A stretch of DNA of 64,000 nt from Diphasiastrum complanatum (GCA_029204225.1 CM055093.1:34172525-34236524); one strand, 5' to 3'. Positions 1 through 13,446 are shown, counted from the stretch's first letter. Translations and numbers: made by a program. Notes: generated by a model from the sequence alone, not told the origin.

Positions 1-167
1 TCCCCCTGTCCCAAGCAAATTGACACAATTCGTTGAGGGCCCCCTTGATAATGATGTTCACAATAACGACATTTCATCCGTTTCATGCCTCCACCACCCT
101 TCCCTTGCTTACCAGCTTCCCCAATAATCAGAACATGCTCCCACACATTAGACTTTGGCTTAGGCAT
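1..167 (-). CDS. hAT-type transposase N-terminus with BED-like zinc finger (partial, runs off left edge)
   Basis: Reading the minus strand from an ATG at 167-165 gives 55 codons open to the window edge. The protein starts MPKPKSNVWEHV and continues through a Gly/Lys-rich stretch to MKCRYCEHHYQGG. This VWEHV...C-x2-C...GG layout is that of the BED zinc finger that opens many plant hAT transposases, which bind the element ends in the nucleus. The distal His pair of a classical BED finger is not obvious (RIVSICLG follows), so the finger may be decayed. A CAATTTTCAG stretch just before the ATG looks like a splice acceptor. hAT-like terminal motifs lie upstream on the same strand near 763 and 1251, supporting a hAT element read leftward. 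It is partial, so activity cannot be judged. Confidence 0.6.
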   Translation of the reverse strand, partial: MPKPKSNVWEHVLIIGEAGKQGKGGGGMKRMKCRYCEHHYQGGPQRIVSICLGQG

Positions 168-1256
168 TCTGAAAATTGACAAAATTGTGAGGTTCAGATC
201 TGAAAATAGTGCAAAAAGCCCAAAACCTGCAACTGCTCTTCACAACAAATCTGGCCAAGCAGGTGGTGATGTGAATGGCTAGGATGGGGCGCCCTACAGT
301 CTAGAAGACTGCCTCCAAGTCTCAGCTGAATCTGATCAGTAACCAAAGAGAACTGATTGATTCTTTGAAGTGGCCTCAAAACCAATTTTTTTGCACCTGC
401 TGCTTGTATCTCCTCAACCAAGCTTCAAAACTCTGATCTGAGGCTCTTAATCACTCCAGCATGGTCCAAAACCCCTGCCTACAAGAAATCTTGGCAAACT
501 ATGAAGTGGAGAGCAAGCTTCTATTACTTTTTTGAAACGGAGGAGGGCGCATTTCTTCTCCATGATGGAGTAGTTACTGATGGAGTTATGAGCCATGGTT
601 GAGCTGTCCCAGCCTCGTGGTAGCCTAGAGTAGGTCGTTTTTTTGGTAGATGGCCCCCCAGGACCCCATTTGGAGGGGTAGGGCCCAAAAAAAATTTGCC
701 TTTGAAAAGTCCACGTTTCAAACGCGTTTGAATCAGCATTCAAACGCGTTTGAATGCAACCATGCTCCACTCTTCTCTACAAAAAGTGAACTCAGCCCCC
801 TCCCCCCCTCCCAAAACCTCTAGGTCTCCCTCTAGGCCTACGTGCAGGAGTGGCTGGCTCCTCCTTTGTCTCCGCATCAGGGTTCCCCAGCAGGTCAGCC
901 AGGTCATCCCCCTGTGCCTCCGCCCCCATCTCCTCGTCCTCCTCCGTATCCCCCTCATCCCACTCCTCCTCCTCCTCCTCCTCCTCATAGTCAACCCCGA
1001 GCTCCTCTCCACCCTCCGAGCCCTCATCATCTCCCTCCTCAGCCCTATCCCTTTGCCTCTCCTCTGCCGCCGTAAAGCCCGTGCGTCAGCCTATGCCTGT
1101 CTATAGATCTCTCTATAGATCTCATCATCCATCTCCTCGCGTTTTTGGCAGCAAGGAGGCCCAAAAAATAATATATTCTGTTTTTTTTAACACGTTTCGC
1201 GGTTCGAAACGCGATTCGCGAACCCAGCGAATCGCGTTTCGTTGCAACTATGGTTA
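168..1256 (-). mobile_element. hAT-like element 5' region with two stacked terminal motifs
   Basis: On the minus strand two similar ends face the transposase start. One begins CATAGTTGCAACG at about 1251 and the other CATGGTTGCATTC at about 763. Each is followed by short palindromic words (AACGCGATTCGCG in the first, two copies of TTCAAACGCGTTTGAA at about 717-754 in the second) and then by TTTTTGGGCC. Between them, about 770-1030, the minus strand encodes a Glu/Asp-rich tract ending in PARRPRGRPRG, an acidic plus AT-hook-like segment whose place in the element is uncertain. The two same-facing ends suggest one element inserted in, or truncated against, a relative. Assignment to hAT rests on the BED-like start and on 8-bp target duplications around related short copies elsewhere in the window. 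Confidence 0.5.
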
Positions 1257-1259
1257 GAA

Positions 1260-2480
1260 TATAGCTCCAATCAGTTTGGATCTTCAGGAAATCAAATCTT
1301 TCAGTAATGAAGGTTACATAGATAATTTCTAATCAATTCAAATCTTCTGGAATTGACTCATATCATATGCACTCTAGCTACGAGTCATATCATATGCAGT
1401 CTAACTACGAACCTTAATCCCACAAACTCAATGGGAACGGACCAGCCACCAGGATATCTTAAATATTGGAAATGGGCATGCTTGTGAGGGATCATGTCCA
1501 TTGTCCATCTAAATTTGAGTCCTACTTAGCATGTGCAACATGTCTTGGATTTTGAAAGGAATCATAGTCTTTTTTGCATGAAAAAGTTGCATAGTTATTT
1601 GCAATAAGGCTTATAACCATAATGTAGTGCTACTATTAGTAGCTAAATGTTAGAATCCTCTTGTCATCTTTGTAAGATTAAGCAATTGCTAACGTGGTTA
1701 TTGTTGTAGTCTTTCCTTTTTGATGTCTGCTCAAAGTTTTGAATGAGCATCATGATATTTCTTGTAGTTATTGACTATATGAAGGTGAATCTTCTAGCAT
1801 ACTCTTGAAGGAACTAAGTTAACTACTTTTAACCCTTCAATTGATACTAGTAAGAGTCTTAATCTTCCAATGAAATGCACAAGATAGTTTGAAAGGATCA
1901 AAAGAAGTTTGACTGTCTTGGGTCAGATGTTCTCACGATCATGAATGAAACATCTTATTTATAGAAGGATATTGATGTTATCCATGTAAAATAACACAAT
2001 CTCAATCTTCAAGCATTCAACTATTGGGTCATGAGGCTCAAAATGAGGTCGTAAGATACTGATGGCTTGACTTAAAAAGAAAGTTTTAAGCCTATTTGAG
2101 AACTATTTTGTACATAAAGTCCCTATGTTTTCCATTGCAATATGATGGATAACAACAAAGTAAAGCAGAGACAAAAGGTACTGTATAGTTCCTAGTAGGG
2201 CCATAGGAAATGCCTTCTGTACTTTGCTTTGAGCAACATTTCAGTGCATAAAGATTATGTACTATGTTTAGACACCTAAAGTTTGAGTGTCAGAAAATAT
2301 AAGATTGGGTCCTCCCTGTACCTTAGCTTCATAGTCCTCTTCGAAATTATCAGGGTGTGTTTGTCTCTTGTAGACAAGAACCATTCAATGTATGTGGAGT
2401 TATGTGGATATACAGTTATTTAACGGTCTTAGCTATGTAAGTTTTTTTTAACCAGATGTGGTAGTTGTTCTACGATGAGG
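1260..2480. other. AT-rich stretch, no gene seen
   Basis: No reading frame with recognisable motifs was found. It lies where the 5' exons of the downstream FLY-type gene might be expected, but no matching exon could be read here. Confidence 0.4.
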
Positions 2481-2504
2481 TTGTGAATTGTAAATATTTT
2501 ATGT

Positions 2505-2720
2505 ACCTTGAGGTAGTGGCGTCGAAACAGCTCCTCTCCACAAGTGAGGGTGCTCTGAAATGCTGGAGCTAAAGTTGTGGCCTATCAATTCATACTGTCT
2601 GTAGTCATGCTCCATAATGAATTCCATTAGAGGTGCTAGTACATTGGCCATCGAGCTTGATGCTGGGATAAAAATCACAAATTTTCTTGGGTAAGCTTGC
2701 CTTCCTTCGAGTCTTGACAT
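2505..2720 (-). CDS. Unassigned open frame, possible exon or TE fragment
   Basis: The minus strand is open for 72 codons with balanced composition, including RKFVIFIPASSSMANV and SEHPHLWRGAVSTPLPQ. It ends near CTCAAG|GTACAT, which could be a splice donor, while 2713-2721 could supply an ATG start. I do not recognise the family. It lies about 0.3 kb upstream of, and antisense to, the first visible FLY exon. It may be an exon of an unrelated gene, a transposon remnant or chance. Confidence 0.25.
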
Positions 2721-2988
2721 TGCAACAGATAGCAGGGTCTAAATCAACGTCACAGGAGATTCTAGGACACCTCATCAAAATTGTAACTAGTTTGCTGTGC
2801 ATAGTGCATTGCCATAATGTGAGTCTGCTTTCATGTATTACAGTTTGTTTGGTTTGTTGGAGGTTGTTGCCTCGAATAGATTTTAGCCAGTAGCTTTATC
2901 AAGCTAATGTCACTGTGTCTGCAATCACACTTTTAGTGGGAAATACCAGCTTCAGTTAATTATGCTTTAACTTTTGCTGTGGACACAG

Positions 2989-5900
2989 ATGGGGATCAGG
3001 AACATCAACCATATGAAATGAAAGGCCTGATTGAAAGCCCAAAGATTGAAAATGAAGGAGAATGCTTTTCAGCATTAACATTGAATGCTACTTCTGTCAA
3101 TGTGGATGTATACTATAACAAAGCCGTCAACTACACATTGATGGTCACCTTTGTATCCATCTCCATGAAAGTTTAGCTTTTTATATTGCTATGATAAAAT
3201 TGTAGTTTTCTTTCAAAACCTCGATTTGCCATCGTGAACATCTCTAAATGGAGTGATGGAAAATCACAGGCTATTAACATGAAGTATAGTGGACTGATTC
3301 TCTCTCTGATGCTCTGTTTTTTGTGCTTTTAACTATTTTGAACAAGCACCATAACCATCATTCCAGATTTCATTTCTTCAGGTTCTTTTTTTAATACGGC
3401 AAATGGACCACAGCAGTACGCAATCGGTAAGCCAATATGCAATTTCTCTTAGTTAGAAGTTTTTTCTTCATTGTATGCATACTGTATCTTCTAAATGGTG
3501 CCATTCTTCTCCTAGGAGGTTTATAAATTCTGAGTCCATCTTCCCTGATGACACTTGTCAATGGCAATCATTCTGACTTTTAGTGAATCCAAGTATCTTG
3601 CTATGGAGAAACCTTGAGCGAATGCCTTTGGACCAATTGTTTCCAATCTATGAATGTCTTTTAGACCAAGTGTGTTTTTAAGTTATAAATATTCAAGTAT
3701 GCAAGACTAGTCGACGTGGAAGAGTTGCATGCAATCATATTCTTGGGCGTGCACATTAGGCAAATTAAGAATTTAGCTGTTTTGGCTCTTCTTCAAGAAA
3801 AATGCGTTACTATGACAATATGGTGGTCTGCATTTATTTTTTTTGCAGTCTACTTGTTCTATAACTCATAAAATTTGAGCAGAGTGGTTATTTTACTGGT
3901 TGTGACTCTTTTCACCATGTGAGCAGGGAGCAGCTAAAGTTTCTCTTTGGATGATAGGGCAACAAGCCATCATGGATGCATATCTATGCTTGTTACATTT
4001 GACAGCTGGCATCCTTGTGGGTGCGTTCTCTTGTTCATCCTTGTGGAATAGGCTACTGTTTTATCAAATTCCAATACTGAATATATAGGCTTTTCCAAGT
4101 AAACTAAGAAAGTATAATGTAGCTATTTAAAACCGGTGAACAGTTTTCATCAAATCACCTTCTTGACGGATACACTGTAAGACTCCAAATTTGCTTTGTT
4201 TTAGTTAGAAGTGTTTAATTGATATGTCTTGGGCAACTACTTGGACAATGGTTTGCACTTTGTTACATGTCATTTGGACCTTATAGTGCAAAGTTTTGTT
4301 ACTTTGGACCATGACTTAATATTGATGTTTCTTTGAACATTTTTATTGTATGTGCACTATAAATAGGCCTGTGAGCTTCATCATCGATGGCCGAGAATTG
4401 ATAGACTAGTTTTAGAAAAAATTAGTTCAGTTCAGTGCATGCAGTAGCATACTGGTAGGGATCATTGTTCTACCATTGATTTAGCCATTTTGAGCTTCTG
4501 CAGTTTTCTTTTTAGGTCGGTACTCACTTTGTTTGAATATAATTAGTATGCATTCTAACTAGTATCTGGCTAATTTTTTTGCAGAATCTTTATTCAATGC
4601 CTTTGCGACTGCCGCTTTTTTCAAATTTGTTATCTTTTCAATATTTGAAATGCGTTATCTGCTTGCAATTTGGAAAGCACGAAGACCTGCGACTTCTGGA
4701 GAGGGTTGGGAGGCCATGAGGCGCGAGCTTTCTGTTTTATATTCACGCTTTTGTAAGTTCCCTAAGCTGCTTCAATATTTCTATGATTAATTCCATTCCA
4801 AATTTTAAAGTGGGTGGGACCTTATTATACATGCTAAACTATGTGCTACTTTTAAGAGTCCAAAAGTTCTAGATGATCATTTTGGACAAGGTTTTGTATT
4901 CATATGCTTTGAACACCATTGTGTTTGTTAGGTTACTGTTTCTAGATCATTTGTCCTAGAACCGGTAAAGTAGTTTAAGCTTACATATGATCCTTCTAGG
5001 CAAATCTTTATTCTAATCCATCTGCCATTTTTTAACTAGCAACCTAGTCATATCGGGTTTTGATCGTAAAATCAAACTCTGGTGTTAAGGTTTTCATCTT
5101 AATATTTTTTCTTTCATTCAATCACTAAAATCATTCTCCTTCTGGGACTTTTACTGTGGGTAAGCCTGCCACAGGAACCAGGTTTTGTCTTTTTCAGGCA
5201 ATATCTGTTTTCTGCTGACCCGCCAAAAATTTCCAATGTGAAAGCAGTGACCTATGATATCTCTTTATCTGCAGTGTTTCAATCCTTCCTCAATGCATGA
5301 TTTTACTGACTCTACTATTCATTGTGCAGATGGTTTTCTTCTTGGAGGTATCCTGCTCATGTATGAGCTGCACAACCTGCTACACTACATTTTGTTTCTA
5401 CTATACTCTTTCTGGATCCCTCAAATTGTGTCAAACGTGAAGCGAGATTCACGCAAGCCTCTTCATGTTCACTACATTGTTGGAATAACAGCAACTCGTT
5501 TGGCAATCCCTCTCTACATTTTTGGGTGTCCAAAAAACTTTCTGCGACTTAAGACTGATATTGTCTGGTGCACTTGCCTTGTGGCGTTTCTAGTACTTCA
5601 AGCATTAGTTCTTCTACTGCAACATTACTTAGGTGCCAGATGGTTCATTCCTCGACAGGTATTGACTTCTTGTATTTTCTGCTTAGCTTGGCATAAATGC
5701 TTTCAGACTACAAGTTTCATTTTGTACCATGGATTTTTGTGATTGGAGAGAGAAAGAAGAAGAAGAAAGAAAGCTTTATTAATGTCTTTTCCATGCCAAA
5801 AGGCATATAAGACTAATGAAGTACATGTCAAGTATGTGGTAACCATGGGAGCGTATAAAACGTCTCCAAAACTGTAATAAAGAAAGCATCTAGTACAGAC

Positions 5901-8900
5901 TAAAACTAAAATAGACACGTATGCGAGAGACTAAAATAAACGTTTTTTCCATGCCCTAAGGCATAAAAAAAAGTACATCAGAAAGATGGAACAAGGACAG
6001 ATCAATGCCGTCAAAAAACTAACTAAATCAACTAGCTAACTAAGAAGAGATTTATGGCCAGGAATATATGGTACGAAGACCATTTACAAGTTCAAGTGGG
6101 CATCTCTTCATTTCTGTAACTTTGATTTTCTCTTAGAATTGAAACTCTCATTGATTGCAATAGGTTTACAATTTACAAATCGGATAATACCATCACGATA
6201 AATAGGCCGTTTACCAGTTGTTGTAGTTTTCCGTCTTGCCTTTTTTTGTTCTTGCACCTGGATGAAAGTGAGATCTTCGTCCAAGTAGGTTTTGGTGTTG
6301 TGCAACTTGGATCTCTGCTCTAACACTTTACGACGATGAGACGCTGAAGTGAAGTGTATAACAAGGGTATCTGGGTCTTTCTTAGGTTGCCAAGTAGTTT
6401 CCATACCTTTAGAGTGGTGCTGAAGGTTATCCTCCAAGAAAATCTTAGCCTCCCCAATAGCGTTTTGGGAATCTGGACTTACATGAACGCGAACGTTAAG
6501 AGCTTTTTGTTCTTGAAGATGGCCTTCAATGAAAGTGGCTGAGATAAACGAAGATGACAAAAAATAACAGGAGATGAACCTTTGAGTATATCTGCCCATT
6601 ATTGGACAGTCGTGTGATGCTGTTCCATCCACCTGTGCTTCGAGCTGCTAGATCTTAGCTGAGGTAGATTGAGAAGACGTAGATTGAGAAGACTCTTCGA
6701 TTTTGACAACCGCAACTTCCTTTTTGAGTTCTTCAAAGGACATATCTAGTTTCTGAAGGTGCGTTTGCACGACTAGAATCATAGACTCCTGAGAAACAAG
6801 TTTTTCTTGATGGTTGTTAAGGTACTGAAATATTCTTTCTTGATCTGCATGACGAACGAAGATCATGAAGGATGGGGGCAAAAGTGCTTCTGGATTATTC
6901 GGAGTCAAGGGTAGAGCTAAAGTAAGTTCACTATTGTCAAGAATAGGATTTGATGGAGAGATAGGAACTGCAACAAGGATAGGAGTAGGAGTTGAAGGAT
7001 TTGAAGCAGGAGTAGATGGTTGAAGCATGGATGGAGCTATAGAAGGTGTAGAAGGAATAGGGATGGTGTCAGGAGCACCTCCCTTCCTATTTCTGGCCAT
7101 GATTTACAGTAGATTTCTCACTTAGCCAGGTGCCAGATAGCAGACAATAGATGCCCTGCTTCTCTGGATCAACGCTGTAGCAGCTGCATGGACCACATTG
7201 CTCTGAGTAGCGAAAATCAAAAAGTTAATCTACCATCGTTGGAGCTAGGCCATTGCTGGGGTGAGAGCATCGCTAGAGCTAGGCCATCTTTGGCCGCTGT
7301 AGAGAGAGAGAGAAAGAAAGAAAGAAAGAAAGCTTTATTAATGTCTTTTCCATGCCAAAAGGCATATAAGACTAATGAAGTACATGTCAAGTGTGTGGTA
7401 ACCATGGGAGCGTATAAAACGTCTCCAAAACTGTAATAAAGAAAACATCTAGTACAACTAAAGTACACGTATGTGAGTGTGTCTGTGCATAATAATCATA
7501 TATATCGATGTCCAGATGTCAAGACTGTGCTGTGCTGCTGCTGCTGTAAAAGGATGTAATGTGAGCCACAGCATGAGAAGGCACTGGAGCCTGCCGGCGT
7601 CATCTATGAGCATGAGCATGTGTAGTAGTACGTCTCTGCATAGGATGTCTGGTGATCCTGGTAGTAACGTGATGGTAAGAAGTACATTGTCTCTGATCTC
7701 TATGGGAATGCGAGCGACTATCATTAGTGGCATAATCCTCGTCCTCATGCGCTAAGTTACGCGGTCTCCGCCTAGTAAAGAATGAAGTGATCAATGGCTG
7801 TGAGGTAGAATGCTGGGGCGTCCCGTATAAATCTCTCCAAATATGAATATCTCACGTACCATCAGGGCGACACATCGTGGGTCCTCATAGGCAATGAGAG
7901 ATATAAGCCAAAGAGGACTGGTGAGAGGGAACAACCCTGCTTCACCCCATTTTGCACCAGTTGCCAAGTCTACTACTATGAGGACTGTTTTATCATTGGC
8001 AGCTCAGTTTGGATGGGATATTCAACAAATGGATGTAAAGAGTGCATTCCTGAATGGATTTCTAGAGGAAGAAGTCTACATGGAGCAGCCAGAGGGATAC
8101 ATAGTAGCAGGACATGAAGATAAGGTTTGCAGGTTGGACAAGGCATTATATGGACTTAAGCTATGTTATGTTTTTAGTCTTGGTTCTGGTGCTATCTCTT
8201 GGAGTTCAAAGAAGCAGCATACTATTGCTTTATCATCTACAGAGGCAGAATATCGAGCTACTACAAATGCAACATGTGAAGCAATATGGTTGTGAAGGAT
8301 TCTACATGATCTACATATGGTACAAGATTCACCTACGGTACTTCAATGCGACAATCAGAGTTGTATCAGCAAAACAAAGCATATTGAAGTACAACAACAC
8401 TTCATCAGAGGAGAAAATTCAAAGTGATGAAGTGGACCTTATCTATTGCCCTACGGAAGAACAAGTCGCAGATATCTTCACCAAAGGTCTTGGCAAAGAA
8501 AAATTTCAGAAGTTTAGAGAACTTCTAGGAGTAATAGATAACAAAGTAAACATTAAGGGGGAGTGTTAGGAATTAATGTTTATTTGATACCCCTTAATGA
8601 TGGTTTGGCCATGCCTGCGTGCTATTTTTAGGGGCCATTCTATTTATAGTAAATTCGTTTTTTAAGGCTTATGCATGTAGGTGGGTGCACTACAAATAGA
8701 TTAGGATCTATTTAGTACTTAGAAGTTCATTTTTGGTTCTTACCATATATAGGTAGTATTATTAGTAAATAGCTTTTGTTATTTTGCTATTTACTTTAGG
8801 CTCATTAGCTTTTATCAATCATTAGAGAAAATATATAAGAAGGATGGTGCCCCACCACAACTATCCCATTCAATTCTATTATGCTAGAGCAATTGCTCGA

Positions 8901-11900
8901 TTTTCCTATGATCTGAATTCTCTCTATACTTGGTTTTGTGTGAGTGCTAGTAGGACTAGCATCTCCATCTAGAATTTTTATCACAAATTCTGACAGGGAG
9001 GAGGTCTCAATTACCATTCATTCTACCTACCTAGAAGAAGGTGGATGGTGGGTGCTTGTGCACAACCAAGATGTGAGCTAGCTAGGGGTGGGGGATGGCT
9101 GATTCTTTAGCAGTGGTATGTTGGAGGTCGGATCTCGCTTGTCACATATCACAGGCTAGGGCACGAACGGTGGATCTGGATTGTATCCTACTGCGGGGTG
9201 GAACGTGTGACGTTCGGACCGATACCTGGCGGCGGTTTTTGCGGTTTAGATAGTGTAACACTCCTCCTCCTCCTTTTTTGCTGCTACCACCCCCGCCCCT
9301 CCTCCTCCTGCTTCTTCTTCCTCTCCATCAACCCCTCCTTCGACAGCTCCTAATATCACTTATCCTTTAAGCTTCTTCCCAAGAACCATATACTCCTACA
9401 AAAGCAGTGGAATCATATATTGCAGCTAGCTTGAATGTGATCCAGCAAGATTTCCAAGAAATGTAGATAGAATTACACAAGGTTCGCTTCAAAATGTCTC
9501 ATCTCATGGAGGTTAATCACAAATTGCAGACAGAGGTGGATACATTACGACAGGAGCTACTCTTACGGATTCTAGAAATAGGGAGTTGGGGCCGCCGGGA
9601 TAGGGAGCATCCCGAGGCCCCTTCCACGGCACCTTCAGATTGGTGTGTGGACTTGTAATGGTATCCACTCATCATCCATTGTTGGTGACTTGACAAATTT
9701 CATTACTAGATGAGATTTATTGTTTTTTATGGAGACTCATCAGAGAGAGGATTACCTATTTTGCTAGGATACAGATGGGATTCGACATATCAACTTGCGA
9801 CTTGATCATCGAGCGGGCGTGGTTCTGGTGGGGTCGCTTGTTTGTACAGGGAGTCTCTCCACTCGATCATCGAGTTCATCAAACATGACGAGCACGCATG
9901 ATACATTTGGATCCGCACTGATGAACAAGGTAATAGGTATTCATTTGGACAGAGACCTCTTTGTTACTGCGTGTTACTTTCTTCCAAAGTCCTCTTCCTT
10001 TGTGGAGGTCCTTGGATCTCCTTTCATTGATCTCTCCTTAGATGTTGTCAGATATGCAGAATGTGGATATGTCTTTCTTACTGGGGATTTGAATGCCAAG
10101 ACAGCCTCACGACAATCAAAGTTTGATGTTACTAACTAGTTGTGTGTGCATGCCCTTGACAGTGACGACTTGGGAGTTACCAAGATATCCGAGGATAGCA
10201 TGGGACCTGTTACCTCATATGGGGAGTAGTTGCTGTAGTTGAGCATTAGCCATCATATGGCTTAGCTTGTTGGCCTGATTCTGGCAGATATATGCGTCAC
10301 CCTCACAGTGGAGATCACAGTGTCGTTGACTATGAGACAAGATAATATCTGTGAAGAAACCAAGACCATGCAGCTGTTGTATAAGCAAGGGGATGCGGAA
10401 TAGAATCAAAGGCTTTCCTGAAGTTGACGAAACAACATAAACCCTCTCTCTCCTGTATCTAGCCTCCTCAATAAGAGCCTGAAGCGTGAAGATATGTCAG
10501 AAGTAGAATAATGGGCTTTGAATTCTGCTTAGCCTAATGCACATAACCTCCTAATCTCATCCTCAAAACTCACAGCTAATTGAAGTATAGAACCACATGT
10601 ACCAAGATGCACACACCTTGATATTCGTGTTAATTTTGTTTTGCTTTTGTGAAACAGAGTTTGAGATGCAATTTCTAAACTGCAGCTTGACCTGAATCTT
10701 GATTAGATTTAATTGAATTTGAAAAGCTAAGAATCTGGATTCTTTGAATTATGAATTTAATTCCCCCCAGATTAGAAGTATCCAGTCTTTAAAAACACCT
10801 TACGTATCATGATATTCGATTCAAATCTGGTACAGAATATGTTCAAAGCGAGCTCTGTTTTTCCAAAATCCGTGCATTAGGATTCAATATTTAATGATGT
10901 CCCAAAACAGACTGACATTGCAGAGTATGGTTGCCAAACTCCTATGCTCTGCACACTGCAAAGATGCCGTTTTGCATGCTTGTGAAGCTAGTACCCTCTT
11001 TCGATGGGAAAAATGATGGTCATGATGTGCGTTCATATTTTTCTTTATTCCAAAACACGTCACCACTTTCTTGGGGGATACTACCTACGTCCGTTTTCAC
11101 TAGTCACTGACAAAGATAATAATTGAACTTGGCACCTTATTTCCGGAGTTAAAATCTGTCACCTCTTAGGTGTGGCTTGGCTTTCTAACATGAAATCATG
11201 AGGGTCGGTATTTTCTTGATTATCAAAAACAATTAAAGTGGACGTTGTTTAGTGCGATTGTCATATGAGTGCATAGAAAATAGATCAATCATCTTCTTGA
11301 TAAGTTACGTAGCTATATTGTATGTATATGAGCAATTTGAGGAGCATTCTTGCTTTCTGTTTATGTCTAACTGCAAATGTTTTGACAAAATTGGTTCCTT
11401 GATTTTTCAAAATACAGCTTCTGCCAGAAAAGTACAGCTACTTCAGACGAGTGGATCGAGGTACTTTACAAGTGATACTTGGCGATAGTAATGCTGCTGC
11501 TGATTGTGTTATTTGCATGGCCACGGTGGATATTGGGCAACGCTCCACAGATTGCATGGTAAGACAGACAGTCTTTCATTTGTGATAGTGAGAGAAAATA
11601 GAACAGAACAGAGTCTTCATGCTCACACATGTGCACTACCTAATATCATAGAGGCTCGTTCCATTTCGAGAACATTTTGAAATGATATTCTGAACCTGTT
11701 CTGTTTCAGAACACGTTCCGTTTTAGAATGCGGTCAGATATTTTTTCAGAACTAAATTTTTTGATGTAAAAAATGAATCAATCAATTTTTTTAAACATTG
11801 TGTACAGAATGCATTTTATCCCGGGTAAACTGAAAGGAACACTCTAAACCAAAAGATTTGGAAAGAGCGTATCTATCGTAGTTGCACCACGATTCAGAAT

Positions 11901-13446
11901 TGTGATTTGCAATATATATATATATAGTTGCAGCGAATCGCAATTCGCGACCCAGAATCGCAAATTTTTTTTTTTTTTTTTTTTGGAAAAATAGCTTATT
12001 GCTGAAATTTTTTTAGGGGATCAATGGTCAAACAGCGTTTTGCCTCTCAGAAGTGCAGTAGATGAGGCACAAACAGATCTTATTTTCAGTAGCTATCCGG
12101 TTGTCATTTGCTCTGGTTTTCAATAAATGTTAATGCTACAGTTTGGACTATCAACTGTATGGATGATGATCACTTTTGCAATTGGTTCACTGGAGATGTG
12201 AGTGCAATGTACATACAGTTGGGGGCATAATTGGGCCCTTCTCGGCGCGCATTTGGACCCCATTTTTATCCACAGGGGGGCGGTGGCATTTTTATCTACA
12301 GTGTGTATATAGCAGGAAGCTTTAGGGGGGCAGTAGCCCCCCTGGAAACGGGGGGTTTGGGGGGCAACGCCCCCCAACGGCGGGGTCCTGGTGAAAACAC
12401 ACTTTTTGGCTTTCCAACTCCCCGAGTGAAAACACACTGTTTGGTGTTTCGCACCCGAAACAGTCGACAAATTACACAATCATAATCCCCTCGATCAGGC
12501 TTTCATCTGATACCCATATTGCCTAAAACAATATCAAAAAAAAAAAAAATCGATTCTACACGATTCTGGGAAAATCCCGAATCGCGAATCGGAATCGTGA
12601 TTCTGATCGCGATTCTGAATCGCGAAATCGCGCTGCAACTATGATATATCATAGTGGCACGTGGTACCGCCATTATGGTACCGCGGTACCATAATGGTGG
12701 TACCGCGGTTATGGTGCCGCCCAAAAATCTGCGGTACCAGGGCGACACCATAATAAAAAAAAAAAAAAATTTCCTGTGTTATATTCGCAAAAAGAAGTAT
12801 ATTTTTTTTTTTGGTACCGCGGATCAGTATGGATCCGCGGTACTGGGATCCGTGGATCCTGGTACCGCTGGATCTATGATATATATATATATATATATAT
12901 ATATTTTTAACTTCCCTCAAAGTTTTTTGAACATGAAATATACTTACTACTAGAATTGGACATGAAATATTTTGGAATTGAACCTGAAACTACTGGAAAC
13001 TACAGTAAATCTGAAGCCTGGTTTCAAAGCTTCGAATTTACTGTAGTTTCAGGTTTAATTCCAGAACATTTCAGGTCCAATTCCAGTAGTTGTTAGGTCC
13101 AAAAAGATTTGCGAGAAGCTTAAAAGAAATTCTTTTCCTTTTTTTTTTTTGGCAATCTGCTGCAACTATGATATATGTCATAGTTTTGTATCGAAAAATA
13201 TTTTAAGAATTTGTTTAGGAATTTTTGTTTTGAATTTTTTGGACAATTAGAAGAACCCCTTAATCGGGTGTATTTGCTCGGTATCAATACGAACTTAAAA
13301 GCTTGTGCAGATAAATCATGATAATTGATGTGGCTATGCATAGTTATTGTTACCTCTTTTACAATTGGACATTCACATCGACATTGCATTTTAATCTTCA
13401 CTTAGCCCTCAATTTTAAACTAGAGGTTAAGTAGGGGATTAGGACC

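Noticed and set aside
740-1030. Arg-rich minus-strand ORF that looks like a basic protein
   Set aside because: It is an off-frame reading of a GAG/GAC-rich low-complexity tract; another frame of the same strand gives an acidic segment with PARRPRGRPRG instead.
2687-2893. Upstream FLY exon on the plus strand
   Set aside because: The frame contains QIAGSKSTSQE, faintly like the segment expected there, but there is no convincing alignment and the splice phases do not fit.
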